From: Juglans regia
Lineage: Eukaryota > Streptophyta > Magnoliopsida > Fagales > Juglandaceae
Direction of reading: 5' to 3'
NCBI RefSeq assembly: GCF_001411555.2
Contig: NC_049907.1
Location: forward strand, 8,564,243 to 8,628,242
Length of the DNA: 64,000 nt
Every line of letters begins with the position of its first letter. Positions within the stretch are counted from its first letter, which is position 1. Positions 45,768 through 57,008 of the stretch are shown in pieces. Position numbers and translations under genes: made by a program. Under the pieces are notes generated by a model. It worked only from the letters and a program-made list of their open reading frames with translations. It was not told the origin of the DNA and made no database searches.

Positions 45768-46796
45768 CTAAATCACACTATTTATGTTTTTGAGCAATCT
45801 ACTTGACAGCTTAAAAACTCTCATACTATATGTTGGAAGGGCATGTACCACTGCTTTAATGAATATCTCCTTTCTAGCCTGGGATAGTGTTTTCACCTTA
45901 TTATTACTAAGCCTCATTCTCACTCTATCCAGTATACTTTTAAATGACTGTTCTCGAGCTCTTCCAACCACAGTTGGTAACCTAAGGTATTTTTCATAAG
46001 GCATTGAAGATCTGACCCCAGCTATGCTTAACATGTAATCTTGAGTCTCTTGGGCAGTGTTTTTACTAACTTGGATTGAGGTCTTCTCTAAACTCAATCT
46101 TTGTTCAGAGGCTTCTTCATAATGTCTAAGAAGACTAAACATTCTCCTCCATTCAATTGAGTTTGCTTTGCAAAACAAGAGACCATTGTCTGCAATGAAT
46201 AGATGAGTAATTCATATTTGACCTCTTACAAAAGGAACCCCATTAATTAATCTTCCTTTTGCTTTCCTAATCAAAGTACCCAAAGCCTATGCACACATAA
46301 TAAAGAGGTAAGGTGATAGAGGGCCACCTTGCCTAATTCTTCTTGATGGTTTAAAAGGACTTTGAGGAATCCCATTAACCAAAATAGAATAGGAGACAGA
46401 CTCTATGCACTTCATCACTGAATCAACCCAGCTTTGATCAAAACCCATTCTGCTCATCACTAATATAAGGAAACTCCACTCAATCCTGTCGTATGCCTTA
46501 TTCATATCAACCTTCATTGTCATATACCCTTCATTTCCTGCCATATTGCAATTCATAGTATGTATTGCTTCAGAAGCAACTATGATGTTGTAAGGAATTA
46601 GTCTACCAGGTACAAAAGCTGACTGATTATGAGAGATAATACTTGGTAAGATTTTCTTCAGTCTGTTAGCTAAGATTTTTGACATGACCTTATAAATGAC
46701 ATTACAAAGAGAAATGTGCCTGAAGTTAGACACTTTAGCAGGGGACTTTTTCTTAGGAATAAGTGCTATAAAGGTCTCATTTATACCTTTCCCCAT
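45768..46796 (-). pseudogene. LINE reverse transcriptase
   Basis: The frame 46796-46287 gives [31 protein letters not shown] and [14 protein letters not shown] with the first catalytic Asp, then [11 protein letters not shown]. The second frame, from 46178, gives HYEEASEQRLSLEKT and KYLRLPTVVGR. Between them, at about 46178-46200, the FADD box is changed to IADN, so a catalytic Asp has become Asn, and a stop lies just upstream. The enzyme cannot be active. Confidence 0.88.
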
Positions 46797-47025
46797 AATT
46801 TAGGACATAAAACTACTTCACTAATTACCTCTTTCCCTACTGTGCTCCAATGTTGTTGATAGAAAGCTACTGGGAAGCCATAGACCGTCCGATGTTTCAA
46901 TGTTGTTGAAACATAGACCGTCCATAAATGAACCTCCATAATTTAGGACATATAAAACTACTTCACTTACCTCTTTTCCCACTGTGCTCCAATGTTGTTG
47001 ATAGAAAGCTACTGGGAAGCCATCT
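46796..47025. repeat. Local direct duplication in the LINE, 2 x about 85 bp
   Basis: The stretch 46796-46881 (ataatttaggacataaaact to gggaagccat) is repeated at 46940-47024 with small differences, separated by about 58 bp of short repeated words (atagaccgtcc, caatgttgttg). Confidence 0.85.
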
Positions 47026-47639
47026 GGTCTAGGGGAGCTGAGACCGTTCATCTGAAACATAGCCTTTTCTACATCCTGATAGGTATAATGTCTCAGCAAC
47101 TCTTTATTCATATTTGTACTAACCCGAGCTTCCATAACAGCCAAACACTCATCAACATGTTTTGGGTCCATATGTGGTAAAAGGTCTTGGAAAAAGGTTT
47201 GGAATTGTTCACTGATTTCTTTAGGGGTAGTGACCTCCTTTTCATCGTCCTCTATAGGTCTTCTTATTGTGTTAACCTTTCTTCTTTGAGTAGCACATTG
47301 ATGGAAAAAATTTGTGTTTATATCTCCTTCCTTTAACCACCTTTGTTTTGCACGTTATTTCCATTTTGTATTATCCTCTTCAAGTAGTCTGTCAACTTCC
47401 CTCTGTAGAGCTTTCATTATGTCATTCATGTTCCCTTTTTTTATCTGGTGTAAAATGGAAATCTATGCCAACTTTGTTTTGATTTCTCTCTTTGTGTTGC
47501 CATACTGTTGTTTGCTCCATTTCATCAACTGCTCTTGACATTTTCTCAATCCTTCTGTTGTATACCTTAGTTTATTATCAGCCAACCTTGGTTTACTCCA
47601 CTCTTCTTTGATAGTCTGATGGCATTCTTCTCTTTGTGC

Positions 47640-47900
47640 CTAGCAGGCTTCATATTTAAATGGCTTAGTCAAACTGCTCATGCTGATAAGACTGTTTTCC
47701 ATGGATAGAAGAATTGGGCTATGATTAGGGCTTTGGGCAAGTAGAGTACTTACTGCAGTACTAGGAAACAACTCATTCCATTCATTGTTACTAAAGGATC
47801 TATCAAGTTTTTCTTTAGTAAAAGCATCTCTATGCTTGTTATTACACCAGGTGAATTTGTTCCCAACAAAACCCAAGTCACTCATACCACAATCCTCCAC
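47640..47900 (-). pseudogene. LINE endonuclease, C-terminal part
   Basis: The frame shows SDLGFVGNKFTWCNNK, EKLDRSFSNNEW and FPSTAVSTLL, followed by SPNHSPILL. Active LINE endonucleases of the AP type have an Asp-His pair in the last motif; here the Asp is replaced by Asn. A stop at 47640 ends the frame. Confidence 0.8.
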
Positions 47901-48108
47901 TATAAGCGATTATAAGGTCTCATTGCTCCCCCATACTTCTCACTGTTAGTAAGTATCTCATTAAAATCCCCCATGCACAACCACCCCACCTCTCTCTCTG
48001 GTTTTATTGCTTTGAGAAGATCCCAACTAGCCTACCTTTTTGCTGTCATTGGACTTCCATAGAAACCTGTCAGTATCCAGCACTTCCCTCTATCTGCATA
48101 TTTAACCC

Positions 48109-48378
48109 TTAGAGAAATATGGTTATGAGTGTAAGACTCCAATTCAGCTTCAACATCCTTATTCCATAGGAAAGCAAGTCCCCACCAAGTCCTCTACAAT
48201 CATCTACAAAGATGTGGTAGAAATTGAATCTTTTCTTAACCATCTCCACCATATTTCTTTTACACTTTGTTTCAGTGAGGAAAAAGAAGTTTGGGATCTT
48301 AGTCTTTACCATGAGATGAAGGTCTCTAACTGTTCGAGGGTTTCCAAGCCCTTGGCAGTTCCAACTTAAGCAATTCAT
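48109..48378 (-). pseudogene. LINE endonuclease N-terminus, copy 1
   Basis: The frame begins MNCLSWNCQGLGNPRTVRDL, the standard start of plant LINE ORF2, with the first-motif Asn, and continues to FFLTETKC with the metal-binding Glu. It loses frame after GLGGDLL. It is one of two tandem copies of this segment. Confidence 0.85.
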
Positions 48379-48726
48379 GGCTATTGGTAGGGCTGTACAC
48401 CAGCCACCACCAACTCTTCACAATTTGAGTCCATTTCAAAGATGTGGTAGTCCATTTCAAAGCAAGTCCCCACCAAGTCCTCTACAATCATCTACAAAGA
48501 TGTGGTAGAAATTGAATCTTTTCTTAACCATCTCCACCATATTTCTTTTACACTTTGTTTCAGTGAGAAAAAAGAAGTTTGGGATCTTAGTCTTTACCAT
48601 GAGATGAAGGTCTCTAACTGTTCGAGGGTTCCCAAGCCCTTGGCAGTTCCAACTTAAGCAATTCATGGCTGTTGGTATGGCTGTACACTAGCCACCACCA
48701 ACTCTTCACAATTTGAGTCCATTTCA
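48171..48726. repeat. Tandem duplication across the ORF1/ORF2 junction of the LINE
   Basis: The segment 48171-48440 recurs at 48459-48726 (offset 288 bp) with roughly half a dozen differences. A short filler that itself copies local words (agatgtggtag, tccatttcaa) joins them. The result is two ORF2 start codons in tandem. Confidence 0.9.
48457..48666 (-). pseudogene. LINE endonuclease N-terminus, copy 2
   Basis: It carries the same first 69 residues as copy 1 (MNCLSWNCQGLG to GLGGDLL) and then runs into the duplication junction. This is the copy next to ORF1, so it is probably the original start. Confidence 0.85.
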
Positions 48727-49751
48727 ACTGTAATCTCAATTTTTTGTTTTTTAGAACCAATATCAGTATCACGGTCATCAAGCATACTTTCGATGTCCAT
48801 TTTCCTATCCTCAGTGCCCTCCACCTTCTTACTAGACTCATTAACAAACTCATAAAAAAATTTGTCCATTGCTGTCTTTTTCCTTCTAGCATTCTTTTTT
48901 TATTTTTCCAATAAGAGGATTTGATCAGTCAAAAAATATTCTAAAGAACTTACTTGGGAAGCCAAGGAAGATTCTGTTTGATAGCTACCAGCTGTACTAT
49001 CCATTTTAATATGGAGAGAAGTTGTCGTGACTCCTTTAAAAACTTCCTTATTGGTGGCAGTTGTCACATTCATTAAGTTTGACCTCCATTTTAGCTTCTG
49101 TAGCAGAGTTTTTGGAAACTACTTCCTTGCCATTTCCCTCCTTTCTCTTATTGGAAAATTCCATAGATTCCTTTCTCTCCCTAACTTCAAGCATACTTCC
49201 CATATTAACATCACCTTCCATATGAGTAGAAGATTCCTTCTTAACTTCCTTGATATGCGCCTGTTGAATTGACTTTCCAATTTGAGCTTCATCACTATCT
49301 CTCATTCTTGATTGCCATGTCTGATGCTCTTCCTATGATGGTTGGCCTGCATCCCCACCATACCTTTTATGACTGCAGCTTCAATTGTTTTTTTTTTTGC
49401 AGGAGGAGCACATAACCATGCACCATATTGAGGTTGTCCAGCATCTGCACTTTTTCCTACTTTCACGATTGGTCTTTGAATGCTTGATCACCCCACACTG
49501 AAGACAGAAGTTTGGATGCTTTCATACTTAAACTGAACCCAAATTTTCTTTCCATCAATGGTAAAAAAAAAAGTCCCTCTCATTAAGAATTTGCCCCAAC
49601 CTAACCCTCTGTGATCTGTAGCAACTTCTAGCACTTTCCCTACACTACCACCAATCTGGTTTCCCACTGCTTGATTCATACATGCTAGAGGCATGTTATG
49701 AATCAACCAAAAAACTTCTTTATTAAATGGCAACTCACTTTGATGCATCAA
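48614..49751 (-). pseudogene. LINE ORF1 (DUF4283-like) remains
   Basis: The first part (49751-49488) reads VFWLIHNMPLACMNQAVGN, IGGSVGKVLEV, GWGKFLMRGTF and GKKIWVQFKYESIQT, the region before the zinc knuckle in plant LINE ORF1 proteins that bind RNA. The knuckle and the charged C-terminal part (49305-48614) follow in broken frames. The N-terminal part is missing at the junction with the LTR element. Confidence 0.75.
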
Positions 49752-49997
49752 ACATATAAATCATATAAAAACTTCTTTATAGCACAGACTTCGAGAAATC
49801 TTAACAAATGCTTCCGTGCATTTTTTTTCAGTATTTTTAATAAAGACTAATTGTGTTGTAAGGAATTTTTGCACTTGACATTTCCTTTAGAATAAAAGAA
49901 AATATTTTTATGTCAAATTCGGTAGTAGCACTTCGGCTTCCCTGAGAATTTCTAAAAGTGGTTTTATTCTTAAACCTAGAGAGCGGGGTATTACAAT

Positions 49998-50009
49998 TGG
50001 TATCAGAGC
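49998..50009 (+). other. Primer-binding site of the reduced LTR element
   Basis: TGGTATCAGAGC, complementary to the 3' end of initiator-Met tRNA, two bases after the LTR. Confidence 0.88.
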
Positions 50010-50346
50010 TTAGGTCAAAAATTCTCTAGACTTTTCTAAAACAAAAAGAAAAATTTACAAAGAAATATATTTTTAGGCAATCAATCTCATTGTTAAGGCT
50101 GATATTTGTTTAGGCTTGTATTGAATTTGGAGTGTATAATGGTTGACACGTAGCATGCTAATGTGTACACCTAAAGGATTAGTGAGACATTAGACTAAAA
50201 TATAAGACGATCAAATTTTTTTGAATATTAGGTTCGACTAAATGATTGAGGAGTAAAGAAACATGAAATGCATGTGGCGGATAAATATGTAAGTTATTTG
50301 AGGTCTAGCAAATCTTGAGGATGGAATTTCTATAAGGAGGAGAGTT

Positions 50347-51913
50347 TGTAATGACCCGGCTCAATAATTCTAAGGTTGGAATATCGATAATTTTCATTGG
50401 GCTAAATTATATTTAATGGGCCTTATTGGATAAGTCCACGAGTGATCAATTATTGAGGTTAATTAGGAGTTTTAATTAATCTCAATAACTAGGTTAAATC
50501 TGATTTAGTATTGAACGAGCTGGACTCATTTTAGAATTTAAAAATCGACCATTAGAAATTTATTTCAATTTAAAATTATCATTGATTGAAGTCCCCCACA
50601 CAGTTTTAGTCACTTCCAATTCTGCATTGAATGAACTACTAAATCGTGTTTTTAAATTCAAACTCTCTGTTTAGATGATTACGACTAAGTGTTCAGCAAA
50701 TTAGTGTCATTACATGTATTAATTGAGTTCAACTCAAATTTTTCGGCACCTTCTCCCAAATCTCTCTATAAATATATTCATTTCTTGTACTATTTAGAAA
50801 AGACCATAAACCTCCATAAGTGTGGCGGCTAAATCCAAGATACCCAATCCAGCACCTTACGTGTCTCACGTTCACCACGCCAATAGTCGACTGCCTCATT
50901 TCTCTCACAAAATCTCTCATGCTTTCTCTATCCTTCTAGTTCATGTGATCGATTTCGTGCTGGAAATATTAGATTAACGTTGTAAGGTTAGTAGCTTGAT
51001 CATAAATTAGAATTAGTATACGTTACCTAGTTATATATATTTTTATTAAATTTAACTCTTTGGAAGCCAATGTTTATGTACAACACATGTCATTCATGAT
51101 GTTTTATTCTGCATATTATAATTTATAGTTATGTATGTATTATGCATCTCACGTTGCATAAGATACGTAACCTTTCATAAGATCAAATGTAAGATAAGCT
51201 TAGAACAGTTAATCAGATGACCATTTAGATGAATTGTACCAATGCAATTTATTGGTGGATGTGCAAGCCACGGAGCTAAGCATGGTCCACCATAGTATGC
51301 TAGAATACTATTAGTGGCTCCCTTTGCAGCCATGGGATGTGAGGCTAGTAATCAATATTGCACCCAAGGTTAAGTGTGTGGGTCAATATGATAAGTAAGA
51401 TAAGTAAAAAAAAAAAAGTCAAGATAAGTCATGCATGTCATAGCATATATAAGAACAACCACAATTTTAAGTTCTGTGCATGAAATATTTTATGAAAAAC
51501 CTTATATTAAGTATGTTTACGTTATGATGGGTTTCTTACTGAGTCATCAACTCATTTTAGTTGTTTTATGTTTTTAAACCACGCAATTCAGAATATTTAT
51601 GAAGGTAGAGTTACAGGACGGGACTTAGTCCAGGGAGGCGTGATAGTGGCCTAGATCATATACACAGATGTTAAGTTCTGATTTTATAGTACAGACTTCA
51701 AGAAATTTTAATAAATACTCCTGCGTACTCTCTTTTATGATTTCAGTATTTTTAATAAATAATGATTGTATTATAAGGAATCTTTGTACCTAACACTTCC
51801 TTTAGAATAAAAGAAAATATTTTTAAGTCAAGTTCAGTAGTAGCCCTCTGGCTTTTTAGAGAATTTCTAAAAGTGATTTTATTCTTAAACTGGGGGCATG
51901 GGGTGTTAAAACA
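50347..51913 (+). repeat. Complete 3' LTR, 1567 bp
   Basis: It starts tgtaatgacccggctc and ends gttaaaaca. A TATA-like ctctctataaatatatt lies at about 50760-50776, a plausible LTR promoter. The block 51230-51400 is shared, in opposite orientation, with the solo LTR at 33639-36141. Confidence 0.8.
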
Positions 51914-52935
51914 AGCCTCCGAACTCCATAACTACTTTACACGGGTTTTCTTTAGGAACGAGTCAATGGGCTCAACCACTACTTGAGATGGACCTGGGGA
52001 GTTGACAAGCTCGCTAACCACTTTGTGTAGGTTAAAACAAATAAACTCTGACTTTAACTCCAAAATGGCAATACCAACGTGAAAGCGCCTCAAGGGGCAA
52101 GAAATCTGCTAGCACCAATGAAAGAAAAAAACGATCACAAGAATGAAATATGTGCTCTTTGCTAACAATAAATATGCAATTATCAGTCATGCACTCGATT
52201 ATGAGGCATATGCTTGCACAAACAAAATTCTCAAAGGGCCATCCTCAAATGCCCTTTAATGAATTACACAAGTATCCTTAAGGTATGCTCTCAAAGATTT
52301 TCATTCTATTATACAATGGAAACCCAGGGTCAAGTTTCTAAAATTTATTTTTCTACAGCTTTCATAAATTATCTCTATCGTGATTGACTTCAAGATTATT
52401 AAGACCTTCTTATTGGACAAGTCGACCTTAAAAATCGTGGGCATATGTTGGCTATAAAATGAGATGCGTCTAGCCCATTAGAAACCCTTCGCTAATAATA
52501 AAAAAAATTATAAAGCCAAGAGATGAGCCAAAGAAGAGATAAAGGCAGAAGCAGTTGACTGGGATACAAAAGTGTAAAAATGACATAAGGCAAATAGGAT
52601 TCAACCACTCTTAAAGAAGGTAAAAACCTTCTTTAAAGGGAGAAGATCTTTTCAAATCTCTAGACTTCTCGTAATACAGAGATGATTCCTCCAAAATTCT
52701 ACAGGGACGGCGTCTTCTTCAATCTCCCTCAAACCGTATTTCCTCTTTCGTATTGTGAGCTATGTAAACCCATGAGAGACTGTAAAATCACTAGACATAG
52801 TGAATTTTACCTCCAAACTATCCGTGGATGTAGGTTTTTATGCTGAACCATATAAATTTTTATGTCTCTCTATTAATATTTTATATGTTTTATTTATTAT
52901 TTATTTCATAAATGAGCAAGCGAGTATTGTACTAA
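51914..52935. other. Probable LTR-derived sequence, no gene
   Basis: No coding domain is visible. The words cctccaaactatccgtggatgtagg-like at about 52808-52833 are of a type often seen in LTRs of plant retrotransposons, but I found no partner or boundaries. Confidence 0.35.
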
Positions 52936-54716
52936 GAGCATTGACATTGGATTGGCTATTCTACTCTTCAAATTTTGACTAATATGTAACTTTTTCACTT
53001 TTAGCTAATCATTCAAAACTTAAAGTCTACATTGGATTAGTCATCACACTCTTTATAATAATAAAATATTATTATTTTTTATTTTTATAATTAATTTTTA
53101 TTTTATAATTAATTCTATTTTCATAACCTCCTATAATCACCTATAATTTCCAATAATCATATTCATTTTCATTTTCATAATCCAATAAACAAAATTTCAT
53201 CACACGATATCAATATTATCAAAACAATTCCATCGATCTTCAATGCAACCATCGCACGATAACATATTTTTACAACTATCACCAGACGCCATGATTTTGA
53301 TACTGTTTAAAAGAACAAAAGAAAGAAAGACCACTGCAAAAGAATTATAGAGTTTTCAACCTTTGCTTTTTACCAAGGGTCTCGATTGAATTGACAAAAC
53401 TCAACAAGCATAAGATACAAACCATAGATAGTTGCAAATGGTTTCAAGGTGAGTAGAAAATCAACCAGGGTTAAATGGTTTAGAGTTTCTACGTCATGAC
53501 CTATTACAGCTATCGGTACTGGAAGTAAAAAAGCTTCAATGGACACGTATAGCCAAAACAATCTGAATTGCAGACACAATCAAGAGCAATATCGAATGCA
53601 AGCATTCACAAGCATAACTCTGTTTGGAACAGCAAGTCAACAACTACCCAAATCTACCCCATCTCTGTAATTACATATGTATACGATAAACAGTGTTTGC
53701 TACAGACCACCACAACTTGGAGATATCTATGATGTCTTCACAAATAAATAAGAAAATAAAAGGACGACTATTCTGGTGTAAATTTTACAAATCATAAAAA
53801 ATATGTTAGTCGTGGACTTTCTGACCAATGCTCGTAAACTTTTTGGGCAACATAATCTGAATGGTGACTTTGTTTTGGGCATAATTTACAGGAGGGCATG
53901 GAAGAAAAATGGACGGGTTACAATGTAAATTGTAAGTGTTGGTAAGCCATAGGAGCAAGATGATGCTATTACAGATGCAGGCAGACATGTCAAACACAAT
54001 CGAGACAAGCAAAGAAACTACCAAGCGAATATGAAGACAAGCAAACATGGAGACAAGCGAGACTGAAGAAACTACCCGAGATCAACAAAATCAAACCCAA
54101 ACAATAAAATCAAGAGAAGAATCAAAGCTAGGACTTCGAATTAAACCCAATATCAACAAAATCCAAACCCAAATAATAAAAATTAAGAGTAAAATCAAGG
54201 TTAGGATTTCGAATTTTACTGTGTGCTTGTCATGGTGGAGAAAAGCTGTCGCGGTGCCGTGCTGGAGAGTGCCGTCGCAGGAGAAAATGGTTGCAGGAGA
54301 AGAGAAATGGGGAAGAAGAGAAAGAGGGAAGAAGAGAAAAAAAAAACTAGAAGAAGAGAAAGAAGGAAGAGACGCGGGAGAGGGAAGAAGAGAAGAAAAA
54401 AAAATAGAAGAAGAGAATGGAGGAAGAGACGCGAGAGAGAAATAGGGAAGAAGAGAAGGAAGAAGAGAAGAAGAAACGCGAGAGAGGAAGAGGGAAGAAG
54501 AAAGAGAAATGAAACGCGGGAGAGAGATAGCCAAAATTAATAAACTATGTATTTGGAGGTGAAATAATACTTTTTATATTTGAAGAAAAAGATGAATTTA
54601 CTGTAGACAATATTTAAGATGAAAAGTATTTGGCTAATTCAATGTGAACCAACTATTGATAAAGTTAGTTAAATTTAGATATAAAATGTTATTTGAAGAA
54701 GTCAATGTGGATGCTC
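52936..54716. mobile_element. PIF/Harbinger-like non-autonomous element, 1781 bp
   Basis: The left end reads gagcattgacattggattgg and the reverse complement of the right end reads gagcatccacattgacttct, with TAA on both flanks (52933-52935 and 54717-54719). A TAA/TTA target duplication and short inverted ends are the PIF/Harbinger signature. Inner inverted words (acattggattagtcat near the left, ggctaattcaatgtg near the right) extend the symmetry. There is no recognisable transposase. The interior holds a pair of imperfect repeats at about 54085-54220 and a purine-rich block. Confidence 0.75.
54295..54530. repeat. Purine-rich gaagaagaga block
   Basis: About 235 bp are almost all A and G on the plus strand, made of gaagaagagaaag-type words with intermittent gacgcgggag. 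The Arg/Glu/Lys-rich or Ser/Leu-rich open frames across it (54047-54540) are composition artefacts. Confidence 0.8.
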
Positions 54717-54719
54717 TAA

Positions 54720-55971
54720 CACCTAAACCATCATTGTGGGTCATTCAACCATATTATTGGACTTTGGCCATATCCAAAAAAATGAACAGTGTCATTTTTG
54801 AAAGTTTTTTGGTTTTTATTTTTTATTTTGTAGAAGTTATAAAATATACTATAGCTGGAGGGTGTGTAAAATTATCTTTTTTTCTTTTTTGAGTGGAATT
54901 CTTTGCCCATGCTTTCATCCAAAAACAAAATCTTGACAAGTCTATTATAAGAATTAATACATAGAAACTGCTGCCCAACTAACAGCAACATTGTACCTTA
55001 ATCCAAGAGCAAGATTTTGATATTAATTAAATATTGTATGGTAAACGGATATATATGTATATATATATATATATATATAACAAACAAGTACAACTTGACC
55101 CCAAAAAAATGTGATGCAACTTGAATCTTGATGAAAGAAATCCGACTTGATTGAAGGAGAGAGATTAGCTCAACTTGAAAGACCATGTGAGTATGGATTG
55201 AGACGGGTCAACACTAACGAAATTGCAGACTTGCACCCATGTCAATGTCCCCACACGCTTCTTCATGCTTCAAAGGCCTTATGCATGCCACCCACTTCTA
55301 TATTTGCATGCATTCAACAAATTAACATTATTTATCTACGTTTTTTAAGCAACATTTTCTTGCTTATTGATCATTGATATCTATATATGGGCAAGGAAAA
55401 ATGAAAAAAGTCTTTCGCATATAAAAATGTAATTGGTGAAAAGAAGTATAAAAATATTTAAGTAAAATATTGAAATCCTACATCTAAAAATAGCATATTA
55501 AAATAAATTTATAAACTGATATAATTTAATATAATACATTATATCTGTTTTTTAATATACAAAGTTTTATTTGAAAATCTAAGATATCAAATAAATTCAC
55601 TTCAATATATAAATTTTATTATTAAAATATTTTTTTATCCCTCAAACATTTTTCTAAAATTATAAATGGGGAGGGAATATATAATTTAATAATGCTAGAT
55701 ATACAGTCTAGGGTGTACAAATTTCGTGCACTCCTTTTAAAAAAAGTAGAATTCAACATTAAAAAATTTATTTTTTCATATGGGTTCCAAATTGAATAGT
55801 GCTAGATATAGTCATGTATTGAACAAAAGCCGCACACTCCTTATGGAAAAGTGAGTAAATATAAAATCCACATGAAAAAATAATTTTTTTAATGGTAGAT
55901 TTCACTTTTTTTCAAAAAGTACTTGCACAACCCAGAACTATATCGTGTGTCACAAGTATCCCGTCCAGATA
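54720..55971. other. Intergenic, with family-B-like fragments
   Basis: I see no gene. Between about 55690 and 55960 two degraded units share tgctagatatacagtc / tgctagatatagtcatg starts and ccgcacactcctt / gtgcactcctttt words, resembling family B elements. An AT run lies at 55061-55079. Confidence 0.45.
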
Positions 55972-57008
55972 GGACTGTAATCGAGCCAAGACAAGCCGAG
56001 TCGATCTTTACCTGGCTAAGCTCGGCTTGACTCAAAATATTTGAGGGCTAGAGTTCAAATTTATTCTTTGTTCGAGTTTGACTCCGTAAGCTAAATTTTC
56101 AATTCGAACTCGAACTTGGCTCGAATTGTTTATTATTATTTTTTTAATAAGACTTAATAATTAATAAATTAGATAGATAAAAAAATAAAAAATCTAATAT
56201 TGAATTTATACAACTAACAAGTAGAATCTCTATTGATTTATAAGATTTTAAAAATTTATAGATAATTAATATCTAACTAGTTGATATTTATCCATAATAA
56301 CAATATATTATATGTTTACAGAAATTATTAATACATACATATAATATGATAGCATATATATATATATATATTATATATGGTTTCCACATATTAATATATA
56401 GAATTATTAAATCTTGTTGATTAATTATTGTACAAATTATAAAAGAAAAATTTTATTCATAAGCCTCATACATCACACACCACATTTTTTGTTATTTTTT
56501 AATTTTTTTTCCCTTATCAAATGTATGATATATGGATGATGAGTAAAAAAATTCAATTGTTTTAAGAAGAATAAAATTAATAAAAATAAAAAAATAAAAG
56601 AAATTGTGGTATGGTGTGTGGGGCTTATAAATAGCAATGCTCATTATAAAATATAACTATAAAGTATATTCAATATATAGACATAAGTAATTAAGTTACA
56701 TATTATATATTTAATTATAAAAGTGATATGTTTATATTATTAGCTAATACGCACACATATATGTATATATACATAGGTGTATGTATATATTTATTAATAT
56801 ATGAATAAACTTTAATCGAGTCAAACTAATAAGTTGACTTAGACATAAACGAGTAGACCTTAACGAGTTTTGTCGAATATGTGTCATATACTAATCAAGC
56901 GAGTATCTATTTTCACAAGCAAGTTTTTTTTTAAGTGTCAAATTTGATTCGAATTTAACCAGACGAATATTGAGCGAATTATTGAACAGATTACTTCATT
57001 TACAACTC
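55972..57008. mobile_element. Non-autonomous element with cgagcc-type ends
   Basis: The left end (taggactgtaatcgagccaa) and the reverse complement of the right end (tagagttgtaaatgaagtaa) align weakly. Both flanks carry many gctcg / cgagt words. The middle is AT-rich and contains a family A element at 56441-56642. Style and ends resemble hAT-type elements and the element at 29812-30475. The boundaries are approximate. Confidence 0.5.
56441..56642. mobile_element. MITE-like element, family A, nested
   Basis: The left end (cataagcctcatacatcaca) pairs with the right end (gtgtgtggggcttataaata). The inner core matches 10022-10200 and 8709-8988. It is the best-formed of the three copies and lies inside the larger element at 55972-57008. 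Confidence 0.75.

Larger units (their letters stand above)
45490..49750 (-). mobile_element. Decayed LINE with ORF1, endonuclease and reverse transcriptase
   Basis: A minus-strand LINE starts at about 49750 with a DUF4283-like ORF1, followed by the ORF2 endonuclease (about 48378 and its duplicate at 48666, down to 47640) and reverse transcriptase (47171 to about 45500). It ends inside the LKAKYYKGSSLLQAKLG segment near 45490, so the zinc-binding and RNase H parts and any poly(A) tail are absent. That is unlike normal 5' truncation and points to later deletion. Two local tandem duplications, stops and altered active-site residues mark it as dead. Its 5' end abuts the truncated LTR at 49771. 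Confidence 0.87.
49771..51913 (+). mobile_element. LTR retrotransposon reduced to LTRs and a short centre
   Basis: A partial 5' LTR (49771-49995) matches the end of the 3' LTR (50347-51913). A primer-binding site (TGGTATCAGAGC at 49998-50009) follows the first LTR, and a polypurine tract (aaggaggagag, 50334-50344) stands directly before the second. Only about 350 bp lie between them, with no protein domain. The first LTR has lost its 5' part at the junction with the LINE. It is a non-autonomous relic whose superfamily cannot be read; the long LTR suggests Gypsy. Confidence 0.85.

Noticed and set aside
54047..54540. Charged Lys/Arg/Glu protein or Ser/Leu-rich membrane-like protein
   Set aside because: Both are translations of a purine-only block; no start context, domain or splice structure supports a gene.
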